In this document: positions 8,084-17,825 of the stretch, in pieces
Layout: every line of letters starts with the position of its first letter
Numbering within the stretch: the stretch's first letter is position 1
DNA from: Cloacibacterium rupense
GTDB taxonomy: Bacteria; Bacteroidota; Bacteroidia; Flavobacteriales; Weeksellaceae
Assembly (NCBI RefSeq): GCF_014645495.1
Contig: NZ_BMLV01000005.1
Location: 216,190-280,189, forward strand
DNA length: 64,000 nt
Direction of reading: 5' to 3'
The notes under the pieces: generated by a model
Database searches by the model: none
Told to the model about the DNA's origin: nothing
What the model saw: the letters and a program-made list of their open reading frames with translations, nothing else
Position numbers and translations under genes: made by a program

Positions 8084-11000
8084 TCACATATTCCTTCTAT
8101 ATTTTCCCCCAACTTCGAAAAGCGCATTGGTAATTTGTCCAAGACTGCAATATTTTACCGCTTCCATCATCACTTCAAAAAGGTTTTGTTGATTAATAGC
8201 AGAAAGTTGTAGTTTTTTCAGCCATTCTTCCGATTGATCTTCGTTAGATTTTTGGAAATTTTCTAAATTTTGAATCTGCAACTGCTTTTCTTCTTCGGTA
8301 GAACGAATCACTTCGCCTGGTAAAACTGTTGGCGAACCGTCTTTTCCAAGGAAAGTATTCACACCGATAATTGGATATTCTCCCGTGTGTTTCAACCATT
8401 CGTAATGCATCGATTCTTCCTGAATTTTAGAACGTTGATACATGGTTTCCATCGCTCCCAAAACGCCGCCTCTTTCTGTAATTCGGTCAAATTCTGCATA
8501 CACCGCTTCTTCAACCAAATCCGTCAATTCTTCAATAATAAAAGAACCTTGCAACGGATTTTCATTTTTTGCCAAACCTAGTTCTTTATTAATGATGAGC
8601 TGAATTGCCATCGCTCTTCTTACCGATTCTTCAGTTGGCGTTGTGATTGCCTCGTCGTAAGCATTAGTGTGAAGCGAATTGCAGTTATCATAAATCGCGT
8701 ACAACGCTTGAAGAGTAGTTCTAATATCGTTAAAATCAATTTCTTGTGCGTGAAGCGAACGTCCCGAAGTTTGAATGTGATATTTCAACATTTGAGAACG
8801 TTCATTGGCGTGGTATTTTTCGCGCATTGCTTTTGCCCAAATTCTTCTTGCAACACGTCCAATTACAGCATATTCTGGATCAATTCCGTTCGAGAAAAAG
8901 AAGGATAAATTCGGTGCGAAATCATTGATGTTCATTCCTCGGCTCAAATAATATTCCACATACGTGAAACCATTCGCCAAAGTAAACGCCAATTGCGAAA
9001 TCGGATTAGCACCAGCTTCTGCAATGTGATAACCAGAAATAGAAACCGAGTAAAAATTTCTTACTTTATTTTTGATAAAATATTCCTGAACGTCACCCAT
9101 TAATCTCAAAGCAAATTCCGTAGAAAAAATACACGTATTTTGTGCTTGATCTTCCTTTAAAATATCTGCTTGAACCGTTCCACGAACCGTAGCAATGGTT
9201 TCTGCTTTTATTTTTTCGTAGGTTTCTGCATCTACAATTTCGTCGCCTGTCAAACCTAATAATTTTAAACCTAAACCGTTGTTGCTTTCAGGTAAATTTC
9301 CGTGATAAACTGGCCTTTTCAAACCTTTATCATCAAATTTTGCTTTCAGTTTATCCTCAACTTTATTCCAAAGATTATTTTCTTCGATATATTTTTCTAC
9401 ATTTTGGTCAATCGCTGCATTCATAAAAAACGCCAAAATCATCGGAGCAGGGCCATTTATCGTCATCGAAACCGAAGTCAATGCATTAATCAAATCAAAA
9501 CCTGAATATAATTTTTTGGCATCATCTAAAGTGGCGATAGAAACTCCCGCATTTCCAATTTTTCCATAAATATCAGGTGGAAGTGCTGGATCTTGCCCGT
9601 ATAAGGTCACCGAATCAAATGCAGTTGAAAGTCTTTTCGCGTCCATATCCGCAGAAACGTAGTGAAACCTTCGGTTGGTACGTTCTGGTCCGCCTTCCCC
9701 TGCAAACATTCTAGTAGGATCTTCTCCAGTTCTTTTGAAGGGATAAATTCCTGCAGTGTAAGGAAACGCACCTGGAACGTTTTCTTGCCCTTTCCAACGA
9801 ATTAAATCTCCCCAATCTTGAAATTTCGGCAAAGAAATTTTTGGAATTTTAAGATGAGAAAGACTTTCGTATTTGGTTTCTACTTTTATTTCTTTTCCAC
9901 GAACCAAGTAAGAGAAGGTTTCTTGTTTCATTTCTTCTTTGAAATGATGCCATCCTTGCAAAAACAATCGGTTTTCTTCAGACAAATCTTTCTTGGTTTT
10001 TAGGAAAACTTTTTCTAATTTATCTGTGGTATGTTCGTCATCAGTAATTAAGGCTTTTGCGCCGTCAATTAAATACATTTTCTTAGCAACCAATGCTTGT
10101 TCCTCAACTTCTTTGTCGTAATTTTTATTATTGTCAACAATTTCAGAAAGATAGCGAACTCTTTTTGGCGGAATAATGGTAGAATCTTCGGAAACGTTTT
10201 GTTCAGAATATTCATTCAAATTCAATTCAGAAAATTTAGAATTTAATTTTTTAATTAATTGATTATAAACTTCCGTAGTTCCCCAATCGTTGAACTGACT
10301 GGCTTTGGTAGAAAAGACGGGCATTTCTTCCAAAGGTTTTTCAAACAAAGTGTGATTTCTTTGGTACTGTTTTCTTACGGCTTGCAAAGCATCAAGAGCG
10401 CCGCGTTTGTCAGATTTATTCAGCGCGATTAAATCGGCGTAATCCAACATATCAATTTTTTCTAATTGCGTAGAAGCGCCGTATTCTGGAGTCATTACAT
10501 ACATCGAAACATCTGCAATTTCGGTAATTTCGCTGCCCGATTGTCCAATTCCCGACGTTTCTAAAATAATAATGTCTGGATTTGATATTTTTAAAACATC
10601 CAATGCAGAATGAATGTAAGGCGACACCGAAACATTATTCTCACGAGTTGCCATAGAACGCATATAAACACGTTTGTCATTTATAGAATTCATTCTGATT
10701 CTATCACCCAAAAGTGCGCCTCCTGTTTTCTTTTTACTTGGGTCTACCGAAATAATGGCGATTTTTTGATCAGGATTTGAACGCAAAAACCTTCTGACTA
10801 ATTCGTCTGTTAAAGAAGATTTACCAGCGCCACCAGTTCCTGTAATTCCGATGATAGGAATGTTGAAATTTTTAGATTTTTCTTTCAAAGCAGCAACCAA
10901 TTCAGGTTTTTCATCAGAGAAATTTTCGACTGCTGAAATGAGTTGAGCGATTGATTTAGCATCTTCGAATTTAATATTTTCGATATCTGAAACCGAAATA

Positions 11001-11446
11001 GTTGGGCCAGTTGCAAAATCAGATTTTTGCACCAAATCATCAATCATTCCTTGCAGACCCATTTCTCGACCATCATCCGGAGAATAAATTCTATCAATTC
11101 CGTACTCCATTAAATCTTTGATTTCTTCGGGAAGAATTACACCACCACCGCCACCAAAAATTTTGATTTGTGGAGAGTTTTTCTGTCTTAATAAATCGTA
11201 GATGTATTTAAAATACTCGTTGTGTCCACCTTGATAAGAAGTAAGCGCAATGGCATTTGCATCTTCTTGAATGGCAGTATTTACAACTTCTTCGGCAGAT
11301 TTATCGTGCCCGAGATGTATGACTTCGCAACCAGTTGCTTGAATCATTCTGCGCATAATATTAATAGCGGCATCGTGTCCATCAAATAATGAAGCTGCGG
11401 TAACTACTCTTACTTTGTTTTTAGGTTGATATTTTTGGGATTCCAT
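8084..11446 (-). CDS. icmF: Fused B12-dependent isobutyryl-CoA-type mutase IcmF
   Basis: A 1120-residue fusion. In order it has a cobalamin-binding domain (about 10-140, FDGHDAA with the likely axial ligand His24), a MeaI/ArgK-type GTPase chaperone (P-loop GTGGAGKS at 203-210) and the large mutase TIM barrel (about 550-1100). This is the IcmF architecture: the carbon-skeleton mutase isomerises branched and linear acyl-CoAs and its G-domain loads and guards adenosylcobalamin. Active-site positions read PFKR after PYTAGIY and AQNTCIF, as in isobutyryl-CoA mutases (Phe/Gln), not the Tyr/Arg of methylmalonyl-CoA mutase. It is divergent from a small membrane-protein gene and closed by its own terminator. 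General annotation as methylmalonyl-CoA mutase would be misleading. Confidence 0.9.
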   Translation of the reverse strand: MESQKYQPKNKVRVVTAASLFDGHDAAINIMRRMIQATGCEVIHLGHDKSAEEVVNTAIQEDANAIALTSYQGGHNEYFKYIYDLLRQKNSPQIKIFGGGGGVILPEEIKDLMEYGIDRIYSPDDGREMGLQGMIDDLVQKSDFATGPTISVSDIENIKFEDAKSIAQLISAVENFSDEKPELVAALKEKSKNFNIPIIGITGTGGAGKSSLTDELVRRFLRSNPDQKIAIISVDPSKKKTGGALLGDRIRMNSINDKRVYMRSMATRENNVSVSPYIHSALDVLKISNPDIIILETSGIGQSGSEITEIADVSMYVMTPEYGASTQLEKIDMLDYADLIALNKSDKRGALDALQAVRKQYQRNHTLFEKPLEEMPVFSTKASQFNDWGTTEVYNQLIKKLNSKFSELNLNEYSEQNVSEDSTIIPPKRVRYLSEIVDNNKNYDKEVEEQALVAKKMYLIDGAKALITDDEHTTDKLEKVFLKTKKDLSEENRLFLQGWHHFKEEMKQETFSYLVRGKEIKVETKYESLSHLKIPKISLPKFQDWGDLIRWKGQENVPGAFPYTAGIYPFKRTGEDPTRMFAGEGGPERTNRRFHYVSADMDAKRLSTAFDSVTLYGQDPALPPDIYGKIGNAGVSIATLDDAKKLYSGFDLINALTSVSMTINGPAPMILAFFMNAAIDQNVEKYIEENNLWNKVEDKLKAKFDDKGLKRPVYHGNLPESNNGLGLKLLGLTGDEIVDAETYEKIKAETIATVRGTVQADILKEDQAQNTCIFSTEFALRLMGDVQEYFIKNKVRNFYSVSISGYHIAEAGANPISQLAFTLANGFTYVEYYLSRGMNINDFAPNLSFFFSNGIDPEYAVIGRVARRIWAKAMREKYHANERSQMLKYHIQTSGRSLHAQEIDFNDIRTTLQALYAIYDNCNSLHTNAYDEAITTPTEESVRRAMAIQLIINKELGLAKNENPLQGSFIIEELTDLVEEAVYAEFDRITERGGVLGAMETMYQRSKIQEESMHYEWLKHTGEYPIIGVNTFLGKDGSPTVLPGEVIRSTEEEKQLQIQNLENFQKSNEDQSEEWLKKLQLSAINQQNLFEVMMEAVKYCSLGQITNALFEVGGKYRRNM

Positions 11447-11524
11447 AATTACTTTTGATTGGTCTCAAATATAAAAAAATCGAGTTAATTATTAAATTAA
11501 TTACTTTTGCAAAAATTTTTAGAA

Positions 11525-11854
11525 ATGAAAAGAGCGCTAACCTACACCATTGCAGGAACTTTAATCAGTTTTTTAATTAACCATTTTTTACTAGAAAGTG
11601 GCGGTTTCTGGTTAGAACTTTTTTACGGTTTCGCGTTTGGATTAGCATGGGGAATGGCCTATTATCTGGACAATCCTAATTTGCATTTATCTAAAAAACT
11701 AGGAATTTCTTTTGGGGTGATGCTCGTTTTAGTAATTATAGGCAGTCTCATTTTTGATTTTGAAAAGGCATTACCCTCAGTTTTTAAATTTTCTATAGTG
11801 TTTGTAGGCTATTATTTATTGGCAAGCTTTAGACAAAACAAGTCACTAAAATAA
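11525..11854 (+). CDS. Small three-helix membrane protein of unknown function
   Basis: I do not recognise the family. The 109-residue protein has three strongly hydrophobic segments (about 4-22, 31-50 and 62-78, with a further stretch at 90-103), giving three or four membrane passes. I prefer the ATG at 11525 over the TTG at 11507, because that TTG lies inside a TACTTTTG -7 box (11502-11509) that probably starts its transcript. The gene is divergent from icmF and upstream of the ribosomal cluster, with no obvious functional partner. Confidence 0.6.
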   Translation: MKRALTYTIAGTLISFLINHFLLESGGFWLELFYGFAFGLAWGMAYYLDNPNLHLSKKLGISFGVMLVLVIIGSLIFDFEKALPSVFKFSIVFVGYYLLASFRQNKSLK

Positions 11855-11926
11855 TGAAAAACAGAATTTTACACTAAAAAAAGCCTCTATTTTTGTAGAA
11901 AATTTTTCAATTCCAAAAAAAAACCA

Positions 11927-11934
11927 TACCTTTG
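11927..11934 (+). promoter_or_regulatory. Putative rplM promoter -7 box
   Basis: TACCTTTG matches TANNTTTG and is followed by CACACC, about 46 bp before the rplM start. The -33 region is AT-rich with no clear TTG at the right distance. Confidence 0.5.
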
Positions 11935-11953
11935 CACACCTTTTTAAGGGAAA

Positions 11954-11978
11954 ATTATGTTTAATCGTAAACGATAAT
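11954..11978 (+). promoter_or_regulatory. Hairpin directly before the rplM start codon
   Basis: ATTATGTTTA (11954-11963) pairs with TAAACGATAAT (11968-11978), with one bulged base and a 4-nt loop. It ends two bases before the GTG start and so covers the ribosome-binding region. It could be an autoregulatory site for L13 or S9, which is inference. Confidence 0.4.
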
Positions 11979-11980
11979 AA

Positions 11981-12436
11981 GTGAATACATTAAGTTACAA
12001 AACCGTATCGGCTAACAAAGCTACCGCAAAAAAAGAATGGGTTGTGGTAGATGCAGCTGGGCAACCGTTAGGAAGATTAGCTTCTAAAGTTGCGAAGATT
12101 TTGAGAGGTAAGCACAAGACGAATTACACTCCACACGTAGATTGTGGTGATAATGTAATCGTTTTGAATGCAGAACAAGTTGCTTTATCTGGCAACAAGT
12201 GGGCAGACAAAGAATACATTTGGCATACTGGTTATCCAGGTGGTCAAAAATCGTTAACTGCTGAAGAAGTGCACAAAAAAAACAACTGTAAATTGGTAGA
12301 AAAATCTGTAAAAGGTATGTTACCAAAAAACAGATTGGGTAGTGTGATTTACAAAAACTTGTATGTATATGCAGGTGGTGAGCACAAGCACGAAGCACAG
12401 CAACCAAAAGTTATTAACCTTAACGAAATTAAATAA
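11981..12436 (+). CDS. rplM: Ribosomal protein L13
   Basis: A 151-residue large-subunit protein. Its features are the [13 protein letters not shown] opening usual in Bacteroidetes, [17 protein letters not shown], and [10 protein letters not shown] near the C-terminus. The start is GTG at 11981, chosen because the family N-terminus matches and no ATG fits. It is the first gene of rplM-rpsI-rpsB, 2 bp ahead of rpsI, and is preceded by a hairpin over the start region. Confidence 0.96.
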   Translation: MNTLSYKTVSANKATAKKEWVVVDAAGQPLGRLASKVAKILRGKHKTNYTPHVDCGDNVIVLNAEQVALSGNKWADKEYIWHTGYPGGQKSLTAEEVHKKNNCKLVEKSVKGMLPKNRLGSVIYKNLYVYAGGEHKHEAQQPKVINLNEIK

Positions 12437-12438
12437 TT

Positions 12439-12825
12439 ATGTCTATAGTTCACAAGATTGGAAGAAGAAAAACTTCTGTAGCTAGAGTTTATGTGAAACC
12501 AGGCACTGGTAACATCACAGTAAACGGAAGAGACGCAAAAGAATACTTCAATACGGAGATGTTGGTTTATAAAGTAAATCAACCATTCTTATTAACTGAA
12601 ACTGTAGGACAGTACGATGTTACTGTAAACGTTTTCGGTGGTGGAATTACTGGTCAGGCAGAAGCAATCAGACTAGGAGTTTCTAGAGCATTATGCGCTA
12701 TCAACGAAGAAAACAGATTGGCTCTTAAGCCGGCTGGTTTGCTTACAAGAGACGCAAGAATGGTAGAAAGAAAGAAACCAGGACAGAAAAAAGCAAGAAA
12801 GAGATTCCAATTCTCAAAACGTTAA
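12439..12825 (+). CDS. rpsI: Ribosomal protein S9
   Basis: A 128-residue small-subunit protein. It shows [16 protein letters not shown] at the N-terminus and the basic tail [18 protein letters not shown], which reaches into the decoding centre and contacts P-site tRNA in this family. It starts 2 bp after rplM, so the two are translationally close. A 132-bp leader separates it from rpsB. Confidence 0.96.
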   Translation: MSIVHKIGRRKTSVARVYVKPGTGNITVNGRDAKEYFNTEMLVYKVNQPFLLTETVGQYDVTVNVFGGGITGQAEAIRLGVSRALCAINEENRLALKPAGLLTRDARMVERKKPGQKKARKRFQFSKR

Positions 12826-12886
12826 TCTTTTTTCTCGGTTTATTTACAAATTATTACAAAAAATTGCCCGTTATGTTTAGCATCCA

Positions 12887-12913
12887 AATTTATCTCCCAT
12901 CTAAAGATAAATT
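12887..12913 (+). promoter_or_regulatory. Hairpin in the rpsB leader
   Basis: AATTTATCT (12887-12895) pairs perfectly with AGATAAATT (12905-12913), 44 bp before the rpsB ATG. Weaker complementarity continues outside the arms. It may be a ribosomal-protein leader, but I cannot assign it to a known class. Confidence 0.35.
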
Positions 12914-12957
12914 GATTGCATAAAAAGCGGAACGTAAACTAACAAAAAATTAAAAAA

Positions 12958-13719
12958 ATGGCAAAAGCTCAAGTTAAAGACTTATTAGAAGCTGGTGTAC
13001 ACTTCGGTCACATGACTAGAAAGTGGAACCCTAATATGGCTCCATACATTTTTATGGAGAAAAACGGTATTCACATTATCGACTTACATAAAACTGCAGT
13101 AAAATTAGATGAAGCTTGTAACGCTTTAGAAAAAATTACTTCAGCAGGTAAAAAAGTTCTTTTCGTAGCTACTAAGAAACAAGCGAAAGAAGTTGTTGCA
13201 AAACACGCATCTGAACTTAATATGCCTTACATTACTGAAAGATGGCCAGGTGGTATGCTTACTAACTTTGTAACCATCAGAAAAGCTGTAAAGAAAATGA
13301 ACTCTATTGATAAAATGAAGAAAGATGGTACTTTCGAAACTTTATCTAAAAAAGAGAGATTGCAAGTAGACAGACAGAGAGCTAACCTAGAGAAGAACTT
13401 AGGTTCTATCGCTGACATGGTGAGACTTCCTTCTGCTGTATTTGTAGTAGATATCCTTAGAGAACACATTGCTGTTACTGAAGCTAAAAAATTAGGAATT
13501 CCTGTTTTTGGTATCGTAGATACTAACTCAGATCCTAGAAAAGTAGATTTCGTAATCCCAGGAAATGATGATGCTTCTAAATCTATCGATATGATTCTTT
13601 CTGTAGTTTCTGAAGCAATCAAAGAAGGTCAATCTCAAAGAAAAGCAGATAAAGAAAAATCTAAAGAAGAAGGAGAAAAAGTAACTGCTGACGCAGACAA
13701 AGATTTCGACGCTGAATAA
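12958..13719 (+). CDS. rpsB: Ribosomal protein S2
   Basis: A 253-residue small-subunit protein. Family hallmarks are LLEAGVHFGHMTRKWNP, PYIFMEKNGIHIIDL, ITERWPGGMLTNF and GIVDTNSDP. The acidic, lysine-rich tail (about 225-253) is variable in the family. It is followed at once by a strong terminator rather than by tsf (EF-Ts), which is the usual neighbour of rpsB. Confidence 0.96.
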   Translation: MAKAQVKDLLEAGVHFGHMTRKWNPNMAPYIFMEKNGIHIIDLHKTAVKLDEACNALEKITSAGKKVLFVATKKQAKEVVAKHASELNMPYITERWPGGMLTNFVTIRKAVKKMNSIDKMKKDGTFETLSKKERLQVDRQRANLEKNLGSIADMVRLPSAVFVVDILREHIAVTEAKKLGIPVFGIVDTNSDPRKVDFVIPGNDDASKSIDMILSVVSEAIKEGQSQRKADKEKSKEEGEKVTADADKDFDAE

Positions 13720-13740
13720 TTTTTCTAAATCATAAATAAT

Positions 13741-13776
13741 AAAAAGCCTTTCAAAATTATTTTGAAAGGCTTTTTT
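13741..13776 (+). terminator. rpsB terminator
   Basis: AAGCCTTTCAAAA pairs with TTTTGAAAGGCTT and is followed by T6, 20 bp past the rpsB stop. Confidence 0.9.
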
Positions 13777-13805
13777 ATGTAATAAAATTAAATATTAAAT
13801 ACCTA

Positions 13806-14333
13806 TTAATTGTCGTTTTTTCTAGTCAATGCTACTAGAATATTTTTATTCAAATCTTTTTGAGCTTCATACTTCAACTCACAGAGATTGCCTTTTAAGG
13901 TATAAATTCCTTTTTCTACCATGATGGCATTTTGTCCTTTAGCAGGTACAGGAATATTGTACACTGTTTTTCCTTCAATTTTCAAAACCATATTACAATG
14001 AGAGTTGTTTTTTACTAAAAGCAAACTCAACTGATCATTTTCGTCACTTTTTAGCATTTCATTCAGAACCTCAGTAGTGATTGGTTTCTTAGAATTCTCA
14101 TTGTTATTTGAACTCATTAAAAGATCAAAAGCATCTTGGTCTTCTTTTGAAACTTTAAATTTCTTAATATCTACAGTTTCTATAGTAGATTGTTCATTAT
14201 TGGCAATGTAACTTACCGCTTGTGCTGCGGTTACCTTATTTTCTTTCGAGGGTAAATCTCCGACATCTGCCTTTAGTTGTCCAAAAACAGGTAGAGTGAT
14301 TAATCCCAGTAATAGAATAGTTATTTTCTTCAT
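13806..14333 (-). CDS. Secreted protein of unknown function
   Basis: A 175-residue protein with a signal peptide (about 1-18, ending PVFG). The mature part has a helical N-terminal half (AAQAVSYIANNEQ...) and a beta-rich C-terminal half (LLLVKNNSHCNMVLKIEGKTVYNIPV ... GIYTLKGNLCELKYEAQK) with two cysteines (about 118 and 154) that could pair. The second half resembles uncharacterised secreted Weeksellaceae proteins from memory; I cannot give a function. It lies 18 bp downstream of trmB on the same strand. Confidence 0.65.
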   Translation of the reverse strand: MKKITILLLGLITLPVFGQLKADVGDLPSKENKVTAAQAVSYIANNEQSTIETVDIKKFKVSKEDQDAFDLLMSSNNNENSKKPITTEVLNEMLKSDENDQLSLLLVKNNSHCNMVLKIEGKTVYNIPVPAKGQNAIMVEKGIYTLKGNLCELKYEAQKDLNKNILVALTRKNDN

Positions 14334-14351
14334 ATTTACTTTTCTTTTACT

Positions 14352-15029
14352 TTATTTCAATTTAAACTTTATGTAAGTAATTGTTTTACCTTTTGACGAA
14401 AACAATTCTTCGTAATAAGTCTTTATTTCTCTTAAGTAAAGGGTGTCTGGTTCATACTCTGGCGCTCCATATATATCATGATGAGCAGTAAGAATTTCAT
14501 AGCCAAGACCTTGTAGTAACCCTAAGGTATAACCATGCAAAAATTCTGAATCAGTTTTAAGATGTACAATTGCAGATGATTTTAAAATATTTTTGTAACG
14601 ATTAAGAAAATCAGGATGGGTAAGCCTATGTTTACCTCTTCTGTACTTAATCTGTGGATCTGGAAAAGTAATCCAAATTTCATCCACTTCATTTTCGGCG
14701 AAAAAACAGTCTATTAATTCTATCTGAGTTCTCAGGAAAGCTACATTGCCTAGATTATTATTGATGGCATCTTTGGCCCCAAACCAAAATCTTGCTCCTT
14801 TGATATCTACCCCTATAAAATTTTTATCAGGAAAAGCCTTTGCCATTCCTACTGTGTATTCACCTTTGCCACAACCTAACTCTAGAACTATTGGATGATC
14901 ATTCTTGAAGATTTTTTCTCTCCATTTCCCTTTTAGTTCAAAATTATTTAATGCTTCTTCTCTTGTAGGTTGTATAACATTTGGTAGTAATTTGTTCTCT
15001 GCAAACCTTGCTATCTTATTTTTTCCCAC
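14352..15029 (-). CDS. trmB: tRNA (guanine-N7-)-methyltransferase TrmB
   Basis: A 225-residue SAM-dependent enzyme that makes m7G46 in the tRNA variable loop. The SAM-binding motif LELGCGKGEYTVGMA is at about 49-63, followed by NFIGVDIKGARFW. The TrmB signature ITFPDPQIKYRRGKHRL supplies catalytic and tRNA-contact residues, and there is a C-terminal YEP motif (APEYEPDTLY). The length is normal. A TATATTTG -7 box (minus strand, 15053-15060) with a CAAA 15 bp farther upstream probably drives it and the secreted protein downstream. Confidence 0.94.
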   Translation of the reverse strand: MGKNKIARFAENKLLPNVIQPTREEALNNFELKGKWREKIFKNDHPIVLELGCGKGEYTVGMAKAFPDKNFIGVDIKGARFWFGAKDAINNNLGNVAFLRTQIELIDCFFAENEVDEIWITFPDPQIKYRRGKHRLTHPDFLNRYKNILKSSAIVHLKTDSEFLHGYTLGLLQGLGYEILTAHHDIYGAPEYEPDTLYLREIKTYYEELFSSKGKTITYIKFKLK

Positions 15030-15052
15030 TTACTTCGTTTAAAATTGGGAAA

Positions 15053-15079
15053 CAAATATAGAATAAAATTTAAAACAAA
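15053..15079 (-). promoter_or_regulatory. Putative trmB promoter
   Basis: On the minus strand TTTG (15076-15079) is followed after 15 bp by TATATTTG (15053-15060). The -7 box is perfect, but the spacing is short of the usual 17-23. Confidence 0.4.
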
Positions 15080-15150
15080 TCATAAAAAAATGTTAAAATA
15101 AGACAAATCTCATATTTATAATGAATTATACTTAGAAAAAAGCATTAAAA

Positions 15151-15948
15151 TTATTTTTTAGGTAATACATCTTGTAAATGAGACGAACGAAGTCTTTTTT
15201 GATAAATTGGGATATATTTTTCGATAGAAACCTTCACTGCTTCATAATTAGAACTTTCTATATAAGTCAATAGATTATCAGAAGTGTAAACAAATTGTAA
15301 AAAATTGTCAATCAAATCTACTGGAATTTTAAGCCTCACAAAATAATCTTCTCCTAAATAAGCTTTTGTATTATTAATAGCATACTGCATTTTTTCATAC
15401 TGATATAGGCGCTGCTTTTTCTTTCGATCGCCAGAAACCACATCATACAAACTCTCTAGACTTATACTGAATCCGCCATTCGCCAAGTCAGCAACTGGAG
15501 CTATAGGAGGTGTACCATCTCCTTTTGGGGCTGGCAAACCAATAATTTTAGCTACTTCTATACTCGATTTTTTTGAATCTAAAGACCTTACATCCTTTTT
15601 TAGATTACCTGTTGGCTTAAATCTATTGAGAACCACTTCCTGAATTTCCTTGTAAGCCACTTCTAGTTCTATAAGATTTCTAGTATTATCAATAATTTCT
15701 TGGGTCATTTTCACATCTTTCCTCTCAGAAACAATAGAAGTAAATCTTATTATATCTCCTATTTTTGCAGGTATTCTAAATTCACCATTATAATTGGTAA
15801 GATAGGTTTTTTGTTCATTAAGATTAGTCACATAGATTTGGTTAAGATAAAATGAGGATTTGTCCCTCATAAAAACCGTTCCTGAAAATGACTGCGCGCT
15901 GATGTTTACTATAAAAAGTAAGCAAAAAATTGAAATGATTCTCTTCAT
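15151..15948 (-). CDS. Secreted carboxypeptidase-regulatory-like protein, paralogue A
   Basis: A 265-residue protein with a signal peptide (about 1-18) and an N-terminal CarboxypepD_reg-like beta-sandwich (about 20-100: FSGTVFMRDKSSFYLNQIYV ... GEFRIPAKIGDIIRFTS). The linker motif EIQEVVLNRFKPTGNLKKD follows, then a helical C-terminal domain ending in DYFVRLKIPVDLIDNFLQFV. The same domain order and the TGNL..D motif recur in the three genes on the opposite strand at 16213-18557, so this is one divergently placed member of a four-paralogue family. Function is unknown; a periplasmic or surface location is likely. Confidence 0.7.
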   Translation of the reverse strand: MKRIISIFCLLFIVNISAQSFSGTVFMRDKSSFYLNQIYVTNLNEQKTYLTNYNGEFRIPAKIGDIIRFTSIVSERKDVKMTQEIIDNTRNLIELEVAYKEIQEVVLNRFKPTGNLKKDVRSLDSKKSSIEVAKIIGLPAPKGDGTPPIAPVADLANGGFSISLESLYDVVSGDRKKKQRLYQYEKMQYAINNTKAYLGEDYFVRLKIPVDLIDNFLQFVYTSDNLLTYIESSNYEAVKVSIEKYIPIYQKRLRSSHLQDVLPKK

Positions 15949-16212
15949 AATGATGCAGCAAAAATACTCAGATTTTCAATGCAAAAGCGACACAAGAACT
16001 AAAATTGTAGTTAAACTTCTATTAAACTTTCAGATTAAAATGTTAAGAAAAGTTAGAAACCGCCGTCTAATAAACAACTTATAAAAATTATCCGTCATTT
16101 TTTAACCAATTTTAAAGTGATTCTATCATAAAAACTCATAAAAAAGTTAAGTCTAGTTAAATTTATAAATACTGTGAATTTTAAAAATAAATTTGCTAAA
16201 AATCACTAGCCA

Positions 16213-16989
16213 ATGAACAAACTTCTATCTCTTGTATTTTTTATTCTATCTTTTAAATTTTTTGGTCAAGAAACCCTCTCTGGCAAAGTAGTAACAGAAC
16301 AATCTACAGAATTAAGTAGCGTTTTGGTTGTAAACATTACAACAGATGATAAAACCTATACCAACTCAGAAGGAAATTTTAAAATCCTTGCAAAAAAAGG
16401 AGACGAAATCCGTTTTTTAAAAGAAAAATATGACCGAGCATCTATTTCTGTTTTTTATGTAGATTTTCAAAAAAAATTAAAAATTATATTAACCAAAACC
16501 CCAATAGAAATAAAAGAAGTACAGATAAAACCCAGACTTACTGGCAACTTAAACAAAGATTCTAAATCATTAAATAAAAGAAATAGAAACCAAGAGCTGC
16601 AAAATGCAATCGGGCTTCCTCCACCGCCAGAAAAACCAAGAGAAAAACCAGCTGAAGTCGCCAGAGACATTTTACTTCCTATCATCACAGGTAACCTAAA
16701 CATACAAGCTATCTATGACGTAGCTTCTGGTAAAGCAAAAAGACAAAAAAGATTATACAAATACCAAGATTTACAAGAAAATATAGTTTGGGTAAGACAA
16801 AAAATAGAGGACGAATATTTTATTAACCTGGGCATTCCTAAAGAAGATATCAACAGTTTTATTGAATATTCATTTGCTAAAAATCCATTTGCATTGCGCT
16901 ATGCAAAGGCAGAAAACGTTTCAGGATTTCTCTTACAAATAGAAGAACCCGCCATTAGCTTTGTAAAAATTCTTCAACAAAAAAAATAA
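16213..16989 (+). CDS. Secreted carboxypeptidase-regulatory-like protein, paralogue B
   Basis: A 258-residue family member: signal peptide (about 1-18), beta-sandwich (LSGKVVTEQSTELSSVLVVN ... GNFKILAKKGDEIRFLKEKYDR), the motif IEIKEVQIKPRLTGNLNKDSKSLNKR (about 97-122 in two parts), a proline-rich stretch LPPPPEKPREKP (about 138-149), and a helical end with YFINLGIPKEDINSFIEY. It shares with paralogue A the stretch YDVASGKAKRQKRLYKYQ/LYDVVSGDRKKKQRLYQYE, tying these two closest in the C-terminal half. First of three tandem genes, 12 bp before paralogue C. No function is known. Confidence 0.7.
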   Translation: MNKLLSLVFFILSFKFFGQETLSGKVVTEQSTELSSVLVVNITTDDKTYTNSEGNFKILAKKGDEIRFLKEKYDRASISVFYVDFQKKLKIILTKTPIEIKEVQIKPRLTGNLNKDSKSLNKRNRNQELQNAIGLPPPPEKPREKPAEVARDILLPIITGNLNIQAIYDVASGKAKRQKRLYKYQDLQENIVWVRQKIEDEYFINLGIPKEDINSFIEYSFAKNPFALRYAKAENVSGFLLQIEEPAISFVKILQQKK

Positions 16990-17001
16990 TAACCCTACGA
17001 T

Positions 17002-17787
17002 ATGAAACAACTTTTAATTTTCTTTTTCCTTTCCACTTTCACCAATTTATATTCTCAAGAATACATTTTCGGGAAGGTGACTTCTGAACAAAACACCGAA
17101 ATGGCAGGCGTTTTGGTCATTAACATAAAAACAGACGAAGAAACATACACCAATAAAGACGGGAATTTTATGATTGCTGCCAAAAGCAATGACCTTTTGA
17201 GATTTGTAAAACAAAAATTCGATAGAGTTTCTTACACTATAAAACCTGAAGATTTTCAGAAAGCAATTACTATCAGCATGCAAAAATCTACTATTGAAAT
17301 AGAAGAAGTAGAAATAAAAACAAAATTGACAGGAAACCTTGCAAAAGACTCGAAAGCTCTTAATAAAAGTGCAAAAACGCTAACTCTAAACCAAGAAATG
17401 GATTCTTACATGAGAATGAAACCAGAGAAACCATTTCCTACGCTTAGAACTCCGTCAGCTTTCGAAAAACCTAATGTTAATGCGGCGCAAGTAGACATTA
17501 TAAAAGCTATAGGATTTATTACAAAACTAATTAAAGGAAATAAAAAACCAGAATTTAATCCTAATCAAAACACTATTAAAGGATTTTCAATGAGAGTTCG
17601 ATATAATCTTACAGACCAATATTTTATAGAAATGGGATTAAAAATCGAAGAAATAGATGGTTTTCTGAAATATGCCGATAATAGATTTCAACTCACTAAA
17701 AATTATTACAACAACTTTAATTTGGCGAAGATTCAGCTTCAATTAGAAAGCGTTTTAGATGAATATAAAAAGAATCTAGTTTCATAA
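17002..17787 (+). CDS. Secreted carboxypeptidase-regulatory-like protein, paralogue C
   Basis: A 261-residue family member. Signal peptide (about 1-18) and beta-sandwich (YIFGKVTSEQNTEMAGVLVI ... GNFMIAAKSNDLLRFVKQKF) are almost identical to paralogue D over about 95 residues. It then has KLTGNLAKDSKALNK and a C-terminal domain with QYFIEMGLKIEEIDGFLKY. The gene is 12 bp after paralogue B and 38 bp before paralogue D, so the three are probably one transcript. Function unknown. Confidence 0.7.
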   Translation: MKQLLIFFFLSTFTNLYSQEYIFGKVTSEQNTEMAGVLVINIKTDEETYTNKDGNFMIAAKSNDLLRFVKQKFDRVSYTIKPEDFQKAITISMQKSTIEIEEVEIKTKLTGNLAKDSKALNKSAKTLTLNQEMDSYMRMKPEKPFPTLRTPSAFEKPNVNAAQVDIIKAIGFITKLIKGNKKPEFNPNQNTIKGFSMRVRYNLTDQYFIEMGLKIEEIDGFLKYADNRFQLTKNYYNNFNLAKIQLQLESVLDEYKKNLVS

Positions 17788-17825
17788 AAGTTAGCTCAGC
17801 CTAAAGGTTAAAAAAACAAATACCA

